From: Ruminococcaceae bacterium D5
GTDB lineage: Bacteria > Bacillota > Clostridia > Oscillospirales > Ruminococcaceae
Direction of reading: 5' to 3'
Assembly (NCBI GenBank): GCA_900113995.1
Contig: FORK01000002.1
Span: forward strand, 115,794-163,719
DNA length: 47,926 nucleotides
Shown here: in pieces, positions 24,905 to 32,576 of the stretch
How positions within the stretch are numbered: position 1 is the first letter of the stretch
Layout: each line of letters begins with the position of its first letter
Made by a program: the position numbers and the translations under genes
Notes under the pieces: generated by a model
Told to the model about the DNA's origin: nothing
The model's database searches: none
What the model saw: only the letters and a program-made list of their open reading frames with translations

Positions 24905-25390
24905 ATGAACGGCATGATGGAGTATCAAGGCTATCACGCAAAAATAGAATATAGTGATGAAGATAAATTATTTATTGGAGAAGTATTCGGAATAAGAGAT
25001 TCACTTAATTTTCATGGTGAAAGCATTCAAGAGCTGGAAGAAATGTTCCATCAAAGTATCGACAATTATCTGGAAAACTGCCGCGCCTTTGGCAAAGAGC
25101 CAGATAAAGAATTCAGAGGTTCTTTTAATGTGAGGCTGACGCCGGAGCAGCATCGGGCAGCGGCATTGGCAGCAAAATCACGTGGCATTACTCTGAATCA
25201 GTTTATAGCACTGGCAGTGGAGGAATGCCTGAACCCTAAAGGAGTAAAAGAAACTTTGATGATTTTACCTGTGATAAATCAAAAGATAGGAAACAGTGAA
25301 TTCAGCACACATTCATACAAAAATTATAAATTAAGCAATCAGGAAACAGTCAAAAAAGAGGTGATTTTTCCAAATGAATACCAGTGCTAA
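24905..25390 (+). CDS. hicB: HicB-family antitoxin with C-terminal extension
   Basis: The 161-residue protein has an N-terminal degraded RNase H-like HicB domain (about 1-75, YHAKIEYSDEDKLFIGEVFGI) and a ribbon-helix-helix (about 80-112, RLTPEQHRAAALAAKSRGITLNQFIALAV). About 48 extra residues follow, starting with a hydrophobic patch, TLMILPVI. In toxin-antitoxin-chaperone systems such a tail makes the antitoxin depend on a SecB-like chaperone. The next gene starts inside this gene's end, which fits. AGGAGG lies 6 nt upstream of the start. Confidence 0.87.
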   Translation: MNGMMEYQGYHAKIEYSDEDKLFIGEVFGIRDSLNFHGESIQELEEMFHQSIDNYLENCRAFGKEPDKEFRGSFNVRLTPEQHRAAALAAKSRGITLNQFIALAVEECLNPKGVKETLMILPVINQKIGNSEFSTHSYKNYKLSNQETVKKEVIFPNEYQC

Positions 25391-25751
25391 TATCATTCAA
25401 TTCAGAGTAAATGAAGCAGAATTCAAAGTGAACCCGGACAAAGGAATATTGCAAGTGCAAACGCAGATTCAATTTAATTTGGGGGAACCTGTTGACGAAA
25501 ATGACAAGACAGTACTTATTAAGAGTATAACAGCCATAACCGCCCCGAATAGGGATGATTTTCTTATTAGAATTGAAGCCGATACGGTGTTGGAATTTAA
25601 CACAGTGCCGCAGGATTACAAAACCCTTTTTGAAAAAACCTGCATCCCAATTGTGTCTCAAAGATTATTTGATATGGTTGACAATGTTATGAAAAATATG
25701 GGTCGTGCCCCGCTGTTTCAATCTGCGCAGCCTGAAGGGAGCGGGAATTAG
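25374..25751 (+). CDS. SecB-like chaperone, probable third component of a TAC module
   Basis: The 125-residue protein starts 17 bp before the hicB stop, so the genes are translationally coupled. Sequence features agree with a SecB-type fold: an early beta-strand region (FRVNEAEFKVN...LQVQTQIQFNLGEP), then a C-terminal helix with LFEKTCIPIVSQRLFDMVDNVMKNMGRAPL, reminiscent of the SecB end. True SecB for export is rare in Clostridia, whereas solitary SecB-like proteins occur with HicAB, HigBA and MqsRA modules. The assignment rests on context and faint similarity; a structure prediction would settle it. Confidence 0.6.
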   Translation: MNTSANIIQFRVNEAEFKVNPDKGILQVQTQIQFNLGEPVDENDKTVLIKSITAITAPNRDDFLIRIEADTVLEFNTVPQDYKTLFEKTCIPIVSQRLFDMVDNVMKNMGRAPLFQSAQPEGSGN

Positions 25752-25808
25752 AACTTTGCCCGCAGCTCTACGACACGACCGATAATTATGACCGGAAGTT
25801 TTTCAATT

Positions 25809-26531
25809 TTATGGTGTAATCATATTATCGAGGGACTCTCGACTATGGCAGTCAGGGCAGGGAAAGCAAGACATGCTTTCTGCATTTTTTACGGTATAGA
25901 TGTAGAAATTATCGTTCAGTTTATTGCACCAAACAGTATGGTAATACTGGCCGGACTGTCCAAAATAATTGATGAGAGCAATGTTTTCTGTATAAAATTC
26001 CAGAAGGAACTTTAAGTTATACTGCTTATGATTTTCTTCGGAAACATCTTTTAGTAAAGCGTTTTTTTGGTTTAGAGCTTGGCGGTACTTATCCTTATAG
26101 GAGTTCAGCTCTGATTGGAGAATTTCAAAATCGGAACCGACTTCCTCTGCCGCGGCGCTTACGGTAGCAACTTTATTATTCAGTTCCCAAATGTAGAGAG
26201 AAAGACTGAAATTACCGGCGAGCGAGATGCAGAGCAGCACAGCGCAGACCCCGGCAAGGATGCGGGCATTTCGTACTTTATTCGGGCCGATATAGGCGCC
26301 GCAATGCGGGCAGACGCGGGTGCCCTTTTTTACCACGCAGCCGCAGGCCTTGCAGCAACAGACGGTTGTTTTTGCAGCTCCGCTTTCCGGCTGATCGGCG
26401 GAGTGGGAGACCGCGGGGGCGGGCGTTACCTTTGGCTTTTTGGTAAATACTGCAATAGCCAAGATCAAGCCGATCAGAAAAACAACCGCGACACAGGAAG
26501 CGATGATTAAAAGCATTTGTAAGTTTATCAT
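25809..26531 (-). CDS. Membrane zinc-ribbon protein of unknown function
   Basis: The 240-residue protein has a membrane helix at about 5-29, a zinc ribbon (C60-x2-C63...C74-x2-C77), a second membrane helix at about 89-114, a coiled coil at about 120-175, and a C-terminal block YYHTVWCNKL...NAESMSCFPCPDC. That block resembles the YH-C-PC-C metal-binding domain found after many nucleases and surface proteins. It stands alone, leftward, between the toxin-antitoxin genes and the repressor, the usual cargo position of prophages. The start at 26531 has AGGAGG 7 nt upstream. No function can be assigned; exclusion or defence is possible. Confidence 0.75.
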   Translation of the reverse strand: MINLQMLLIIASCVAVVFLIGLILAIAVFTKKPKVTPAPAVSHSADQPESGAAKTTVCCCKACGCVVKKGTRVCPHCGAYIGPNKVRNARILAGVCAVLLCISLAGNFSLSLYIWELNNKVATVSAAAEEVGSDFEILQSELNSYKDKYRQALNQKNALLKDVSEENHKQYNLKFLLEFYTENIALINYFGQSGQYYHTVWCNKLNDNFYIYTVKNAESMSCFPCPDCHSRESLDNMITP

Positions 26532-26694
26532 ACTATGTCCTCCTGAAAAATTTACCAATTTACCTTCCAGAAAAAGTGTGATATGATGAAGCCTGTCGAT
26601 AATAAGGATGCGGCCGCGCCGGAAAGGCAGGACAGACAATGACGCATCAACAATAATGCAGATTGGCAAAGGATAAGAGAAACGATATCGGTAC

Positions 26695-27303
26695 TTACTC
26701 CTTGCGAGAAGGTTGCTCTATATGCTTTGCTGCAATTAGTTCTGCTAGATCCAGAAGCTTTGAACGTTCCTCCGGGTCAAGTTTGGATAGAATCTTGATC
26801 AATTTTTGATCAAATGCAGGAAGCTCGCTGCCGTCTTCGGTAGCGGGCTTTTCTGCCTCATAATAATTACTCCTGCCAAATAGATCGCTCGGACTAACGT
26901 TAAAAAATTTCAATATTGCTAATCTGCTATTTCTGTCAGGCCGCTTTTTGCCTGTCTCCCATTCGCTTATGATTGATTGAGAAACACCGAGAGCCTGTGC
27001 CAGTTCGGATTGTTCCAGATTTTTTTCTGTGCGTAGGCGTTTCAGATTGAAGCGAAAATCTTCCATGTCTTCAATGGATTCGTCTACAATGCGTACTACC
27101 GGCATCCCCTGTAAATCTGTGCGGCCTAACAAGTAATCAAGGGACACGTTATAAAAATTTGCTATTCGAATCAATGTATTGGTATCTGGGTCACGTCTGC
27201 CGTTTTCGTATTGGCTTAAAGTGTTTGGGGCCACATTGAGCAGTTTGGCCACTTCGATTTGTGAGAGATTTTCGCGTTCACGAAGATAACGTAAGCGTAG
27301 CAT
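26695..27303 (-). CDS. Prophage repressor with two XRE-type HTH domains
   Basis: The 202-residue protein has one XRE helix-turn-helix at about 1-60 (LSQIEVAKLLNVAPNTLSQYENGRRDPD) and a second at about 82-142 (LEQSELAQALGVSQSIISEWETGKKRPD). A short helical C-terminal part (about 165-195) has no LexA-type peptidase motif. It is divergent from the Cro-like gene across the operator region 27334-27422, the normal layout of a lysogeny switch. Two complete HTH domains in one CI-like protein is less usual than HTH plus peptidase. Confidence 0.88.
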   Translation of the reverse strand: MLRLRYLRERENLSQIEVAKLLNVAPNTLSQYENGRRDPDTNTLIRIANFYNVSLDYLLGRTDLQGMPVVRIVDESIEDMEDFRFNLKRLRTEKNLEQSELAQALGVSQSIISEWETGKKRPDRNSRLAILKFFNVSPSDLFGRSNYYEAEKPATEDGSELPAFDQKLIKILSKLDPEERSKLLDLAELIAAKHIEQPSRKE

Positions 27304-27333
27304 TGTCAGCCCTCCTAATTTCTTGTCAATATA

Positions 27334-27348
27334 TTCTCATAAAGAGAA
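27334..27348. promoter_or_regulatory. Lysogeny operator 1
   Basis: TTCTC-ATAAA-GAGAA is a perfect dyad, nearest to the repressor gene. Confidence 0.7.
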
Positions 27349-27364
27349 AAATAAAGCAACAAAA

Positions 27365-27379
27365 TTCTCAAAAAGAGTT
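27365..27379. promoter_or_regulatory. Lysogeny operator 2
   Basis: TTCTC-AAAAA-GAGTT overlaps the -35 box of the Cro-like gene promoter. Confidence 0.65.
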
Positions 27380-27406
27380 GACAAGCGATAAAAATATTGC
27401 TATTAT
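27378..27406 (+). promoter_or_regulatory. Promoter of the Cro-like gene and early region
   Basis: TTGACA (27378-27383) and TATTAT (27401-27406) are 17 bp apart. They lie between and over operators 2 and 3. Confidence 0.75.
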
Positions 27407-27407
27407 A

Positions 27408-27422
27408 ATCTCGAAACGAGAA
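27408..27422. promoter_or_regulatory. Lysogeny operator 3
   Basis: ATCTC-GAAAC-GAGAA lies just after the -10 box of the Cro-like gene. Confidence 0.65.
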
Positions 27423-27446
27423 TTTCAGTAATATAGGAGGGAAAAA

Positions 27447-27653
27447 ATGAGAAATTGGCTCAAAAACCTGCGTATCAGTAAACAGATGACACAGGCAGAG
27501 GTAGCGGAACAATGCGGAATCGCGACAAACCACTATTGCAACATAGAAAACGGAGTGCGCAGGCCGTCACCGGAGGTGGCGCAGAAGCTGGCCGGAATAC
27601 TGGGGTTTTCGTGGGAGCGGTTTTATTTGCCGGAAGGAGAAAGGGCATCATGA
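27447..27653 (+). CDS. Cro-like XRE-family regulator
   Basis: The 68-residue protein is a single XRE helix-turn-helix (MTQAEVAEQCGIATNHYCNIENGVRRPSPEVAQKLA). It is the first gene of the rightward early operon, divergent from the repressor, with GGAGGG 6 nt upstream of the ATG. It probably antagonises the repressor at the three shared operators. Confidence 0.88.
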   Translation: MRNWLKNLRISKQMTQAEVAEQCGIATNHYCNIENGVRRPSPEVAQKLAGILGFSWERFYLPEGERAS

Positions 27654-27701
27654 AAATCAAAAGAAAAGCCGCCCAGGAGGGCGGAAAGGGAGGAACATCA
27701 A

Positions 27702-28031
27702 ATGACCAAGCGGACAAAGGCGCTGGACCTGACCAAAAAGGTAAAGGATGCGGTCTGGGCGCGGGACAAGCAATGCTGCGTTCTGTGCGGTAGCCCCGAG
27801 GCGATGCCGAACGCCCATGTCGTTGCCAGAAGTCATGGCGGGATGGGAATCGAGCAGAATATCGTAACCCTGTGCCGGCATTGCCATGACAGGTATGACC
27901 ACACCGCAGAGCGCGGAGAGATCAGGATGCAGCTGGAGGAATATCTAGCTGATCAGTATCCCGGATGGGACGCGCTGGACATGGTTTATTCGAAGTATCC
28001 GCGAGGATACGGCATAGGACAAACCGGCTGA
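27702..28031 (+). CDS. Small HNH-domain protein
   Basis: The 109-residue protein has the HNH/McrA layout: CVLC zinc pair near residue 27, NAHVVARSHGG, a central NIVTLCRHCHDRYDH with the second cysteine pair. HNH proteins nick or cut DNA; phage ones can assist packaging or recombination. Here it lies in the early region, far from terS, so a role in DNA metabolism is more likely. The ribosome site is GGGAGG. Confidence 0.82.
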   Translation: MTKRTKALDLTKKVKDAVWARDKQCCVLCGSPEAMPNAHVVARSHGGMGIEQNIVTLCRHCHDRYDHTAERGEIRMQLEEYLADQYPGWDALDMVYSKYPRGYGIGQTG

Positions 28032-28062
28032 AACGTAGGCTGTTGTGAAAGGGGAGCTGAAG

Positions 28063-28437
28063 ATGCTGTTTGACACCGGAAAGCATGGAATCGGAATGGT
28101 AGAGGTAGACCGGATTTACACCAAGCCGGACGGGACCAGAGTAGGGAAGAAGGACGAGCGGACCGCGAACGAGATCACCTATCTGGTTTTTCCGTCCGGG
28201 AACTGCGGGATTGTGAAAACCAAGCTGATCCCGACCACCCCGGAAGAAAAGGCGGCGATTCATGAGCGGCTGCGGGAAATCTGCGCCAGAGCTACCTATG
28301 CGGTGACGTCCGCCGAGCCCGAGCCGGAGGCGAAGGGGGAGCGGGAACCGTCACCCATGCAAGGGACGCCCAAGAGCGCGAGCAAAGCGAAGCGTGATTG
28401 GATGCGGCCTACTGCCCCAGGGGAGGCGGGCGCGTGA
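28063..28437 (+). CDS. Unrecognised prophage protein with repeat-encoded C-terminus
   Basis: The N-terminal part (about 1-78: LFDTGKHGIGMVEVDRIYTKPDG...YLVFPSGNCGIVKTKLI) has no family that I recognise. The C-terminal part, from about residue 80, is encoded by a 117-bp sequence that recurs exactly at 37455-37571 and gives a charged, P/E/K-rich tail. The start at 28063 is preferred to the GTG at 28045 because GGGGAG lies between them. The stop overlaps the next start (GTGATGA). Confidence 0.7.
   Translation: MLFDTGKHGIGMVEVDRIYTKPDGTRVGKKDERTANEITYLVFPSGNCGIVKTKLIPTTPEEKAAIHERLREICARATYAVTSAEPEPEAKGEREPSPMQGTPKSASKAKRDWMRPTAPGEAGA
28299..28415 (+). repeat. 117-bp exact direct repeat, copy 1
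   Basis: This copy is identical base by base to 37455-37571. It is read in the same frame in both genes and encodes a tail from AVTSAEPEPE to DWMRPTA. Confidence 0.95.
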
Positions 28438-28652
28438 TGAAGTACATATTCTTTTGTCGAATCGCGGCAGCGGCCGGGTGGATCGGGGCGTTTTTTATCG
28501 CCCCTGGGATGATGGATCAGGGCTACCCATTGTGGACAAGCCTGCTGGTTGGCGCTGGGTCTTTAGGGGCCGCGTGGCTCTTCGGAGAGCTTGCAGGCGT
28601 GATGATCGCGGTGAGGCAGGCGGACAAGCTGGGAGGACATCATGATCGATGA
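28437..28652 (+). CDS. Small membrane protein
   Basis: The 71-residue protein has two hydrophobic segments (about 5-20 and 33-52) separated by a PGMMDQGYPLW turn. The start overlaps the previous stop and has GGGGAGG upstream. It is unrecognised and typical of phage early-region membrane proteins. Confidence 0.65.
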   Translation: MKYIFFCRIAAAAGWIGAFFIAPGMMDQGYPLWTSLLVGAGSLGAAWLFGELAGVMIAVRQADKLGGHHDR

Positions 28653-29151
28653 AGAACTGATTTGCCGGGACTATGAAAACGCGGCGCACCCTGCGGCGCA
28701 GGTGCGGATCATCTGCGAGCTGCACGCGCTGAATGTGAATACGGTCAAGGAGATTCTGCGAAAGCATGGCAAGAATGTTCCGGAAGCCATCCCCGATATG
28801 GTGGGCGCCAAGGCCGACGCGCACAGCACCCACAGCGGATGGACCGAGGAAAAGGCCAGAACGCTGCGCGCTTTAGCCGAGCAGGGGCTATGTGCAAAAG
28901 AGATTGCGGAACGAATGGGATATACCGGCGACACAATCCGCAAGCGGGCACTGGCGGCGGGGATAAAGGTCCGATACGGGCAGCGAAAGATCGATGAAGA
29001 ACGGTTTCGGGAGCTGGCCAGAGAACACACCGCCCGGGAAATCGCGGATATCATGGGATTTGTGGTGGGCACGATCTGGACCTTTTCGAAACGGAACGGG
29101 ATTGAGATGGTTCCCGAGCGAAAAAAGAGACAAAAGAAGGCCGCCCTGTGA
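28642..29151 (+). CDS. Putative DNA-binding protein with two HTH-like segments
   Basis: The 169-residue protein has two helix-turn-helix-like repeats: KARTLRALAEQGLCAKEIAERMGYTGDTIRKRALAAGI (about 72-110) and RFRELAREHTAREIADIMGFVVGTIWTFSKRNGI (about 121-153). The end is strongly basic. This looks like a GcrA/resolvase-type HTH and may be a phage regulator or origin-binding protein. It overlaps the previous gene by 11 bp. Confidence 0.65.
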   Translation: MIDEELICRDYENAAHPAAQVRIICELHALNVNTVKEILRKHGKNVPEAIPDMVGAKADAHSTHSGWTEEKARTLRALAEQGLCAKEIAERMGYTGDTIRKRALAAGIKVRYGQRKIDEERFRELAREHTAREIADIMGFVVGTIWTFSKRNGIEMVPERKKRQKKAAL

Positions 29152-29191
29152 CTGGCATCACAAAGGCGGCAAAAAGAGGAGTATGGACTTT

Positions 29192-29455
29192 ATGAACAGT
29201 ATAGCAGACCGGAAGGAAACCGTCAACTGCGGAAAGCGGCTTTGCGGGGATTTTGGAGTTGATTTTTGCAAAGACGGCGAGCAGTTTGTGATTGTGGAAA
29301 ACGGAATGGAGCACGCGCGGGGGAAGAACCCGATTGTCGTCTGGTCGGTTTACTGCGGGATGCTCGAGCAGCGGGGCCGCCGGGCGCTGGGAAACTGGTG
29401 CGGCCGGCATGGAAGGAACCGCCACACCGGGGAGGCAGAACATGAAGAAGGCTGA
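29192..29455 (+). CDS. Hypothetical prophage protein, 87 residues
   Basis: I do not recognise this protein. It starts MNSIADRKETVNCGKRLCGDFGVDFCKDG and contains five cysteines, suggesting metal binding. GAGGAG is 11 nt upstream; an ATG at 29183 is the alternative start. It is followed at once by overlapping early genes. Confidence 0.55.
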   Translation: MNSIADRKETVNCGKRLCGDFGVDFCKDGEQFVIVENGMEHARGKNPIVVWSVYCGMLEQRGRRALGNWCGRHGRNRHTGEAEHEEG

Positions 29456-29813
29456 CAAACTCCCTTCAGAGCTGACACAGGAACAGAGGATTGCGGAGCT
29501 GGACAGGCTTGCGCGGGAAGGCTCGGCCATGCCGCCGTATCTGACGCAGGCGGAGCAGTTCTTTTTTCAGTCGGTGAGGTCGCTTTGTCTGATGGTCCGG
29601 GCGAAGCTGATTCCGGACAAGCAGGCACAGGGGGAGTATCGGAAGATCAGGCGCGCCTATGACCTGTCCTCCGAGCGGGAGCGCGGAGAGCGGGAACAGA
29701 TGGGGCGAATCGAGCGGGCCACCGAGGCGCTCACCATGGTGGTGAGACAGGACGGATGCCCGATCTGCCGGGAGACGCTGCGGGTTTTACTGGGATTGAG
29801 AGGCAAAGCATGA
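29442..29813 (+). CDS. Hypothetical prophage protein, 123 residues
   Basis: The protein is mainly helical and charged (MKKADKLPSELTQEQRIAEL...FFFQSVRSLCLMVRAKLI...RIERATEALTMVVRQDGCPICRETL) with a final C-P-I-C pair. It matches no family I can name. The start has GGGGAGG upstream and overlaps the previous gene; the stop overlaps the next start (ATGA). Confidence 0.6.
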   Translation: MKKADKLPSELTQEQRIAELDRLAREGSAMPPYLTQAEQFFFQSVRSLCLMVRAKLIPDKQAQGEYRKIRRAYDLSSERERGEREQMGRIERATEALTMVVRQDGCPICRETLRVLLGLRGKA

Positions 29814-29989
29814 AGCTGATTATCAGATACCGGGACGCGGGCGGGGCCGATCAGTACGTCAATATTGACGCGGATCGGATGGAAGAAGAAAACGGGATGA
29901 TCCGGGCGTATGAGAGCGGGAGCCTTGTGGCGGTGATCGACGCAGGGTATATCAATCTGGCGTATCTCAGCGGAAAGGAGCCGAAATGA
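29810..29989 (+). CDS. Hypothetical small prophage protein, 59 residues
   Basis: The protein (MKLIIRYRDAGGADQYVNIDADRMEEENGMIRAYESG...) reads as a small beta-rich domain. It overlaps both neighbours by 4 bp, so it is translationally coupled to the helicase-methylase gene. The function is unknown. Confidence 0.6.
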   Translation: MKLIIRYRDAGGADQYVNIDADRMEEENGMIRAYESGSLVAVIDAGYINLAYLSGKEPK

Positions 29990-32481
29990 ACTACATCGAA
30001 TTTTTGAAAACAAAAATCGCGGTATCGGAGCCGTCCGGTTTCGAGCCGGGGCCGGTCAATGCGGTATTGAAGCCGCATCAGGCGGACGCGGTGCGCTGGG
30101 CCTGCCGGGGCGGGCGCCGGGCACTGTTCGAGTCGTTCGGTCTGGGCAAAACGGCGCAGGAATTGGAATGGTGCCGCCTCTGTGTGGAGCACGACGGAGG
30201 GAGGGCGCTGATCGTGCTGCCGCTGGGAGTGCGGCAGGAATTTACCCGCGACGCGGTGGAGCTGCTGGGAATGCCCCGGCCGCCGTATGTGCGCACAATG
30301 GCGGAAGCGGACGCTGCCGAAGGAAGCATCCTGCTGACCAACTACGAGCGGGTGCGGGACGGGGATATCGATCCGAAAGCGTTTACGGCCGTCGCGCTCG
30401 ACGAGGCGAGCTGCCTGCGCTCCTACGGGTCGAAAACCTATCAGGAATTCACCAGTCTCATGCAGGGGGTGCGCTATAAGCTGGTGGCTACGGCGACCCC
30501 GGCCCCGAACCGCTTTAAGGAGCTGATCCATTATGCCGGGTATCTTGAGGTCATGGACACCGGGCAGGCGCTCACCCGATTTTTTCAGCGGGATTCTGAG
30601 AAGGCGGGAAATTTGACCCTGTATCCGCATATGGAGCGGGAATTCTGGCTCTGGATGTCCTCATGGGCGCTGTTTTTAACAAAGCCGTCCGATCTGGGCT
30701 ATGACGACGCCGGATACGACCTGCCGCCCTTTGAGGTGCGGTATCACAAGCTGCCCGCCGCCTCCAAGCCGAAGGAGGACCGGGACGGGCAGACCAAGCT
30801 TGCGGCGGATGCGTCTCTTTCGCTGCCGGACGCCTCCCGTGAGAAGCGCGACAGCGTAACCGAGCGGATCGCCAAGGCAAAGGAGATCGTTGATTCCGAC
30901 CCGGAGGCGCATTTCATCCTATGGCACGACCGGGAGGACGAGCGGCACGAGATCAAGAGGGTGTTTCCCGGCGCTGTGGAGGTCTATGGGACGCAGGATT
31001 ACGAAATCCGCGAGCGGGCGGTGCTCGACTTCGCGGACGGGAAAACCCGGCTGCTGGCGACCAAGAAAGAGATCTCCGGGCAGGGGTGCAACTTCCAGCG
31101 GCACTGCCACCGGGCGATCTTCACCGGGATCGACTACAAGTTCAATGATTTTATTCAGGCAATCCACCGGATATACCGGTTCCTGCAAACCGAGCGGGTG
31201 CTCATCGACGTGATTTACACCGAGGCGGAGAGCGAGGTTCTGCGCGTCCTGCTCGAGAAGTGGAAGAACCACGACGAGATGATTGCCAGAATGACGGCGA
31301 TCATCCGGGAATACGGGCTGTCGGGCGCAAGCCAGCTCGAAACGCTGTCCCGGTCGATCGGCTGCGAACGGCGGGAGGTCCGGGGAGAGCATTTCAGGGC
31401 GGTGCGAAACGACTGTGTTCTGGAAACCTGCTCAATGGAGGAAAACAGCGTCGATCTGATCGCCACGTCGATTCCCTTCGGAAACCACTATGAGTATTCC
31501 GCGAGCTACAACGACTTTGGGCACAACCTCGACAACGACCGCTTTTTCGAGCAGATGGATTATCTTTCTCCGGAGCTGCTGCGGGTGCTGCGGCCGGGGC
31601 GGATTTTCGCCTGTCACGTCAAGGACCGGATTCTGTTCGGGAATGTGACCGGGCTGGGCGCTCCGTCGGTCGATCCGTTTCATTCGCTCTGCATTTCGCA
31701 TTACACCAGACATGGATTTATCTTTTCGGGGATGATCACCGTTCTCACCGACGTGGTGCGGGAGAACAACCAGACCTACCGGCTCGGCTGGACCGAGCAG
31801 TGCAAGGACGGTACGAAAATGGGGGTGGGCTGCCCGGAATACATCCTGCTGTTCCGAAAGCCGCAGACCGACCGCTCGAAGGGATACGCGGACGTACCTG
31901 TGGTCAAGAGCAAAGAAGAATACACCCGGGGACGCTGGCAGCTCGACGCGCACGCCTTCTGGCGGTCCTCCGGGGACAGGCTGGTGGAGCGCCGGGAGCT
32001 GGCCGGGATGACGCAAAAGGAGCTTTCCCGCGTCTGGAAGGAATACAGCCTGGGGGAGATTTACGATTACGAAAAGCATGTGCAAACGGCGGAAACGCTC
32101 GACGAAGCGGGAAACCTGCCCGCCTCCTTCATGGTGATCGACCCGAAGAGCTGGTCTGACTGGATCTGGGACGATGTGGCGCGGATGAAAACCCTTAACT
32201 CCGAGCAGGGGCGCAAGCGGTTGGTGAACCACGTCTGTCCTTTGCAGATCGACATCGTGGACCGCCTGATCGAGCGGTTTTCCAATCGGGGTGAAACAGT
32301 CTATGATCCGTTCGGCGGGCTGATGACGGTGCCCTACCGGGCGGTAAAACTCGGCCGGGAAGGGATTGGCTGTGAGCTTTCCGCAGACTATTTCGCGGAC
32401 GGGGCGGAATATCTCAAATCCGCCGACGCCGAGCGGGATGCCCCGACGCTGTTTGACTTTATCGGGAGGGATGCGGGATGA
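29986..32481 (+). CDS. Helicase-DNA methyltransferase fusion protein
   Basis: The 831-residue protein has an SNF2/DEAD-type helicase half (about 25-440) with Walker A SFGLGKTAQ, a DEAS box (ALDEAS), ATATPAP and late helicase motifs SGQGCNFQ and QAIHRIYR. The C-terminal half (about 465-820) is a beta-class amino-DNA methyltransferase with the catalytic motif in the form TSIPFGNHYEYSASYNDFGH and a late motif I, VYDPFGG. The usual D/N/S-PP-Y/F/W proline pair is Ile-Pro here. It probably modifies prophage DNA at adenine N6 or cytosine N4. It is the largest early gene, overlapping its neighbours. Confidence 0.85.
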   Translation: MNYIEFLKTKIAVSEPSGFEPGPVNAVLKPHQADAVRWACRGGRRALFESFGLGKTAQELEWCRLCVEHDGGRALIVLPLGVRQEFTRDAVELLGMPRPPYVRTMAEADAAEGSILLTNYERVRDGDIDPKAFTAVALDEASCLRSYGSKTYQEFTSLMQGVRYKLVATATPAPNRFKELIHYAGYLEVMDTGQALTRFFQRDSEKAGNLTLYPHMEREFWLWMSSWALFLTKPSDLGYDDAGYDLPPFEVRYHKLPAASKPKEDRDGQTKLAADASLSLPDASREKRDSVTERIAKAKEIVDSDPEAHFILWHDREDERHEIKRVFPGAVEVYGTQDYEIRERAVLDFADGKTRLLATKKEISGQGCNFQRHCHRAIFTGIDYKFNDFIQAIHRIYRFLQTERVLIDVIYTEAESEVLRVLLEKWKNHDEMIARMTAIIREYGLSGASQLETLSRSIGCERREVRGEHFRAVRNDCVLETCSMEENSVDLIATSIPFGNHYEYSASYNDFGHNLDNDRFFEQMDYLSPELLRVLRPGRIFACHVKDRILFGNVTGLGAPSVDPFHSLCISHYTRHGFIFSGMITVLTDVVRENNQTYRLGWTEQCKDGTKMGVGCPEYILLFRKPQTDRSKGYADVPVVKSKEEYTRGRWQLDAHAFWRSSGDRLVERRELAGMTQKELSRVWKEYSLGEIYDYEKHVQTAETLDEAGNLPASFMVIDPKSWSDWIWDDVARMKTLNSEQGRKRLVNHVCPLQIDIVDRLIERFSNRGETVYDPFGGLMTVPYRAVKLGREGIGCELSADYFADGAEYLKSADAERDAPTLFDFIGRDAG

Positions 32482-32576
32482 CCCACCTCTCGCTGTTCTC
32501 GGGGGCGCAGTTTTACCCGATTTTTGCGGCGATTGCGGAGGCAGCGGAGGACGGCAAAAATGAAAAGCGTAATTGA
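32478..32576 (+). CDS. 32-residue ORF resembling the start of a cytosine-C5 methyltransferase
   Basis: MTHLSLFSGAQFYPIF begins like motif I of Dcm-type enzymes (HLSLFSGIGG) and then departs and stops after 32 residues. It overlaps the ends of both flanking genes and has GGGAGG upstream. Most likely it is a relic left by deletion, kept because it sits between coupled genes; the resemblance may also be chance. Confidence 0.4.
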   Translation: MTHLSLFSGAQFYPIFAAIAEAAEDGKNEKRN

